A DNA stretch of 8,067 nt from Alistipes sp. (GTDB lineage Bacteria > Bacteroidota > Bacteroidia > Bacteroidales > Rikenellaceae), in contig JAGBYV010000269.1 of assembly GCA_017628595.1 (NCBI GenBank), forward strand, positions 1-8,067. The letters are read 5' to 3'. Both the position numbers and the translations under genes were made by a program. Shown piece by piece: positions 4,853-8,067 of the stretch (the first letter of the stretch is position 1; each line of letters starts with the position of its first letter). The notes below the pieces were generated by a model, which was not told the origin of the DNA, ran no database searches, and saw nothing but the letters and a program-made list of their open reading frames with translations.

Positions 4853-7843
4853 TTACTTTGTCGTTTTCTCGCTTAAGAAATTAAGTATGCCGCGCATGAG
4901 GCTTTGGCGCTGTGTCGCGTCGGTAATTGTCTCAAAGGGGAATGCCATGATAAAAGTGCGATAATCCGAGCCTTTATACCCTACCGCCGCCACCTGATTG
5001 TTTGTCGGGTAACGCATGGCTATAAAGGCGTCGCGTCCAAATGGGGCGATGCAGCCGGGCGATTCAACGGCATAGATGTGGCGCGAATAATCGCGGTTAA
5101 ATGTTATATCCAGACGTGACATCTGCATGGGCGATGCTACGATGCGTGCAGTGCCACGACGTGTGGCCATATCACCATTGAAGGATATGTGCAGTACGCG
5201 GCGTGCAAATTCGCGGTCGTCGCCGTCGGATGCCTCGCCATTCCACAAATCGCTCGCTACGTAACACCCCGAGGCCATGAGGGCTCCGCCATGTGATGTG
5301 TAGGCACGTAACTTATCCTGCAGTGTGTCGGGGAATGCCTCAAACTCTACGCCCGACGTGCCACGGCCAAGCGGAGAGGTGCGCTGCTTGCCTAAGATAA
5401 GGTCGACTATTGGGTAGGCCTCGAGGTCGATCTGACCACGCTCAACGGCACGGACACTTGCCGAGCAGTAGGAGAAGCCGGCGGCGGTGATGGCTGAGCC
5501 GTGTATTGTCGTGTAGTCGAAGGTATTACCCGCTATTACCTCGGTCTCGTAGTCGCTATATGACGAGCCGAGGGCTATATTGTCATTCTCCGAGCGTGAC
5601 ATGCTGCGGTCGAAGTTGCGCTGCTCGCCCGTAAATGAGATGTCCTGGATGTAGGCTACGCCAGAGTCGTATGAGTTGTAGAAACCAGCCAGCGAGTCGC
5701 CCTGAATGTGGAGCGGAGCGCTGATGCGATCGAAGCCGTTGACAACCAATATGCGGCCACGCTCATTTGCGGTGCGGTGAGCCGAGAGTGTTTCGCTGGG
5801 GAAGCTCTCGCCGCCCTTGTTTACGGCTGTTACGCGATAAGAGTATGTGTGACCAGACTCCTGCTTGAGGGTAATCTGCTCGCCATCTACGCGGCGACCC
5901 GAGTCGAAGGCGCCGTCATCGAGGCGTGTATATACGATGTAATATTCGGGCGATGCCGTTACCTCAAGATCATCCTCTACGCCCTTCCAGCGAAGCACTA
6001 CGTCGGCCGATGAGTCGTCGGCAAAGGTTACGCTGAACTGCTCAACGGGTAGTGGCTGTATGGTGTAAGGCACGTTGTATTGGCTTGATAAGTAACGTAG
6101 TATGCCTTTATATATGGCGCGGCTTGCAATGAACTTAAAGCGGGGATCATTACCATAGCGCATATCTGCAAAATTCTGGTGCGACATCGACTCCAGCAGC
6201 ATCGTCGGTGCACTCGGCACGCGAGCCTCGTAGTATGATCTGTTCCACATGCCACGACGGCTCCAGTTGGGCTCGGCCTTGGCACGAATGTCGCTGACGA
6301 GTTGAGTCATTACAATATCGGTCAGATCGCGCGACAGGTAACGGTCGGCACCGCCCTCAAAACGACCCTTATTATCCTTTGTGTAGTAGATTCCCAGCGT
6401 GCCGATGATATCGTCATTCAAACGAACACCAGCGTCGGAGTGGAATGCCAGCACCATGTCGATGGGAATAGATTTGCCATCCTCCTTAGGCAGGCGCTCC
6501 GAGCCACCCATCAGCGAATTGACCCAGTGAGCACGCGACATGTAGTCATCCTTGTAGTCGTCCATATTCTCTTTTGGAGTGTACACATCTTCTTCGAAGC
6601 CAGACCATTGCAGCCAGTAACGTGAACCTTCGCAGAAGCGGGGATACTCGCTCGTGGTGGCCTCGTAATGTACGTCGTCCTGCTGGAATCGGGCGCTGGG
6701 TATGCGGGCAATGTTGCCGTATCCTCCACCGATCTTTACGGCATCGGCCGAGATGATTCGTCCCTCATCGTCGCTCTTGTTTGTGAGTGATACCAGACAC
6801 TCGCTATCGCCCTTACGGAAGGTGAAGTGACCCAGATATATCCACATGCCGCCACCCATCTGCTGATTAACGGCAAAGCGACTCTCACCGCCGGCATGGT
6901 GGATGGTGTAGGTGGCATCTTCGGCGCTCTTCTCGCCACTGCTTTTATATGATACATATACGGCGTACTGGCCATCCTCGGGGATGGATGCGTGCCACTC
7001 GAAGCGGCTCTCATCACCTGAAGTGATGGTTTCGGTAGAGCGTGCACTACCCTCACGGAAAGGGTTTTGTCCGGTGAGGTATCTCTCTCGCTTGTGTGCA
7101 AATCCTGTGCCGGCATCCTTCCACGATTTGTCGCCATTATGCTCGACGGTGCGCGTAGGGTCTATGCCCTCGTCGTTGTCGATGATGATCTCATTGGTTT
7201 GGGTGTCTCGCTCGCGGGGAAGCAGTACGTTGGCTCCCGCATTCTCGAGCATCGGTACCAGGTAGGGCAATACGAAGCTCTGCGTAAAGAGATCCTCGAC
7301 AGTCTCCCAGAGGCGTGAACGTTGCCAGCGCCACAGGTTCTCATCCTGCTCGAAGTAACGGCCATGGCTCTGCCACATGGCTATGTGTCGTCCCGACAGT
7401 CCCTCCTCGGGGTGGCTGACTGTTGATAGCGGACGCACAAGTGGTTGCGATGAGCGGTTGGTGAAGCGTACAGCATTGCGGTTTTTCGAGCGGTAATATG
7501 TGGGGATCAGCTCCTCGATGCGGTGGTTGTCGGTTATGATCGAGATGTTGTAATTGGAGTATTTGTCGGGCAGCAGCATGCGTACCGAATCGTAGATAGC
7601 CTGCACGTTATCCTCGCGAAAAGGATAGTACGACAAGCCAATAGAGGCGTAGATCTCGACCTTGTCGCCGGCAGCGCGCGTGCGATCAACCTTGACCGAA
7701 CCGCCCAGCACTTCGCGGCTGACGATGCGTGTAAGCATATCGGCTATGTCGAGACGGGAATCGGTGGGCAGCGTTTGCGCTTGAGCCAGGCCCGAGAACA
7801 GAATGGTTGCAAGTAGAAGTATGTTGCGGTAAAGTTTATTCAT
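4853..7843 (-). CDS. Secreted N-acetylmuramoyl-L-alanine amidase-like protein with golvesin-like insert, FN3 and C-terminal alpha/beta domain ('xanthan lyase'-annotated family)
   Basis: A 996-residue exported protein. Residues 1-22 form a signal peptide with an AQA cleavage site. About 24-145 is an alpha+beta domain I do not recognise. The Amidase_3-like zinc domain is split in two. The first half (about 151-222) has QSHG with His160, Glu180/Glu183, and the L-x-x-x-G-x-x-V-x-x-R pattern. The second half (about 460-588) has LAFHSDAG with His468, and LLESMSHQN with Glu551, matching the family's S-I-H-A-N and L-V-E-x-G-F-x-S-N motifs. Between them, about 232-375, lies a beta-rich golvesin/Xly-CBD-like module (YAVYVSYK, WIYLGHFTF, ADAVKIGGG). 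A fibronectin type III domain follows (about 598-690), then a C-terminal alpha/beta domain (about 695-996) with LRAYTSHGGALMASGCY. Bacteroidota homologues are often labelled xanthan lyase; the visible motifs favour a peptidoglycan amidase. The start overlaps the SSS symporter stop by 8 bases (ATGAATAA), indicating coupled translation. Confidence 0.88.
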   Translation of the reverse strand: MNKLYRNILLLATILFSGLAQAQTLPTDSRLDIADMLTRIVSREVLGGSVKVDRTRAAGDKVEIYASIGLSYYPFREDNVQAIYDSVRMLLPDKYSNYNISIITDNHRIEELIPTYYRSKNRNAVRFTNRSSQPLVRPLSTVSHPEEGLSGRHIAMWQSHGRYFEQDENLWRWQRSRLWETVEDLFTQSFVLPYLVPMLENAGANVLLPRERDTQTNEIIIDNDEGIDPTRTVEHNGDKSWKDAGTGFAHKRERYLTGQNPFREGSARSTETITSGDESRFEWHASIPEDGQYAVYVSYKSSGEKSAEDATYTIHHAGGESRFAVNQQMGGGMWIYLGHFTFRKGDSECLVSLTNKSDDEGRIISADAVKIGGGYGNIARIPSARFQQDDVHYEATTSEYPRFCEGSRYWLQWSGFEEDVYTPKENMDDYKDDYMSRAHWVNSLMGGSERLPKEDGKSIPIDMVLAFHSDAGVRLNDDIIGTLGIYYTKDNKGRFEGGADRYLSRDLTDIVMTQLVSDIRAKAEPNWSRRGMWNRSYYEARVPSAPTMLLESMSHQNFADMRYGNDPRFKFIASRAIYKGILRYLSSQYNVPYTIQPLPVEQFSVTFADDSSADVVLRWKGVEDDLEVTASPEYYIVYTRLDDGAFDSGRRVDGEQITLKQESGHTYSYRVTAVNKGGESFPSETLSAHRTANERGRILVVNGFDRISAPLHIQGDSLAGFYNSYDSGVAYIQDISFTGEQRNFDRSMSRSENDNIALGSSYSDYETEVIAGNTFDYTTIHGSAITAAGFSYCSASVRAVERGQIDLEAYPIVDLILGKQRTSPLGRGTSGVEFEAFPDTLQDKLRAYTSHGGALMASGCYVASDLWNGEASDGDDREFARRVLHISFNGDMATRRGTARIVASPMQMSRLDITFNRDYSRHIYAVESPGCIAPFGRDAFIAMRYPTNNQVAAVGYKGSDYRTFIMAFPFETITDATQRQSLMRGILNFLSEKTTK

Positions 7844-8067
7844 TCTTGAGGTTGTTTTTTGACGAAGCTAAATATAGTCCAAAGATAGTAAATAAAGCGT
7901 TATATCCCAAGAGCTCGAATCCTATATGGTATCCGAATTTTTCAGCGGCAACCCACTGCAGGATGTAACTCATTATGGGTGACAGCAGAGCAATGGCAGG
8001 AACAGACTTCTCGCGAATGTTTCGGCGAGAGATCATGCCAAAGACAAACATTCCGAGTATGGGGCCA
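7836..8067 (-). CDS. C-terminal end of a sodium:solute symporter (SSS family)
   Basis: The last 76 codons of a gene whose 5' part lies beyond the right edge. The visible residues GPILGMFVFGMISRR resemble the G-P-x-L-G-x-F-x-x-G-x-x-x-(K/R)-R segment near the end of SSS transporters. Two more hydrophobic spans (VPAIALLSPIMSYILQW and the one ending LFTIFGLYLAS) and a short polar tail (SKNNLKNE) follow. This matches the C-terminal layout of Bacteroidota SSS proteins, some of which carry sialic acid, N-acetylmuramic acid or other sugars; the substrate here cannot be read from this fragment. A Met at 8051 begins a possible short frame, but the reading frame is open further upstream, so it is not taken as the start. 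The stop overlaps the amidase start codon by 8 bases, making this the upstream partner in the operon. Confidence 0.78.
   Translation of the reverse strand, partial: GPILGMFVFGMISRRNIREKSVPAIALLSPIMSYILQWVAAEKFGYHIGFELLGYNALFTIFGLYLASSKNNLKNE

Overview
The window looks like a piece of a Bacteroidota (probably Bacteroidales) chromosome. Three things point that way. Promoter-like sites match the Bacteroidota consensus TTTG-N19..21-TAnnTTTG instead of the usual -35/-10. Start codons lack purine-rich ribosome binding sites. The protein set (golvesin-domain amidase, DUF4878-like lipoprotein, permuted-papain hydrolase, Bacteroidota-type SSS symporter tail) is typical of gut or oral Bacteroidales. 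The genus cannot be fixed from this sequence alone. The window is densely coding: no gap between genes exceeds about 120 bases other than the stretch holding the tRNA, and nothing resembles an insertion sequence, phage, CRISPR array or rRNA.

Layout. (1) Positions 1-2349, all on the minus strand: a tRNA-Lys(UUU) gene with a clear Bacteroidota promoter and a perfect intrinsic terminator. It is followed within a few bases by an AGCS-family sodium:alanine/glycine symporter, then after 23 bases by a membrane acyltransferase (Acyl_transf_3) that runs off the left edge. (2) Positions 2397-2891, minus: YbaK, a Cys-tRNA(Pro) deacylase-type editing protein. (3) Positions 2959-3988, plus: a two-gene overlapping pair, a small DUF4878-like lipoprotein and a YiiX-like permuted-papain cysteine hydrolase. 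It is divergent from ybaK and converges on the next operon with a 31-base overlap of coding 3' ends. (4) Positions 3958-8067, minus: a tight three-gene operon. In transcription order it holds the C-terminal end of a sodium:solute symporter (SSS), a 996-residue secreted zinc amidase with an inserted golvesin-like module, and a BASS (bile acid:sodium symporter-like) transporter. The first two genes overlap by 8 bases and the last two are separated by 1 base.

How the genes may work together. The most interesting unit is the SSS-amidase-BASS operon. A predicted periplasmic or exported N-acetylmuramoyl-L-alanine amidase-type enzyme is translationally coupled to an inner-membrane symporter upstream and a second, different transporter downstream. 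Known Bacteroidota peptidoglycan-salvage loci (the Tannerella forsythia MurNAc transporter/kinase/etherase cluster) pair an SSS-type transporter with peptidoglycan-degrading enzymes. I therefore infer, without proof, that this is the downstream end of a cell-wall fragment uptake locus, with a BASS transporter as an unexpected extra part. The other notable feature is the tRNA-Lys terminator lying directly against the start of the AGCS symporter, which leaves no room for a conventional promoter between them.
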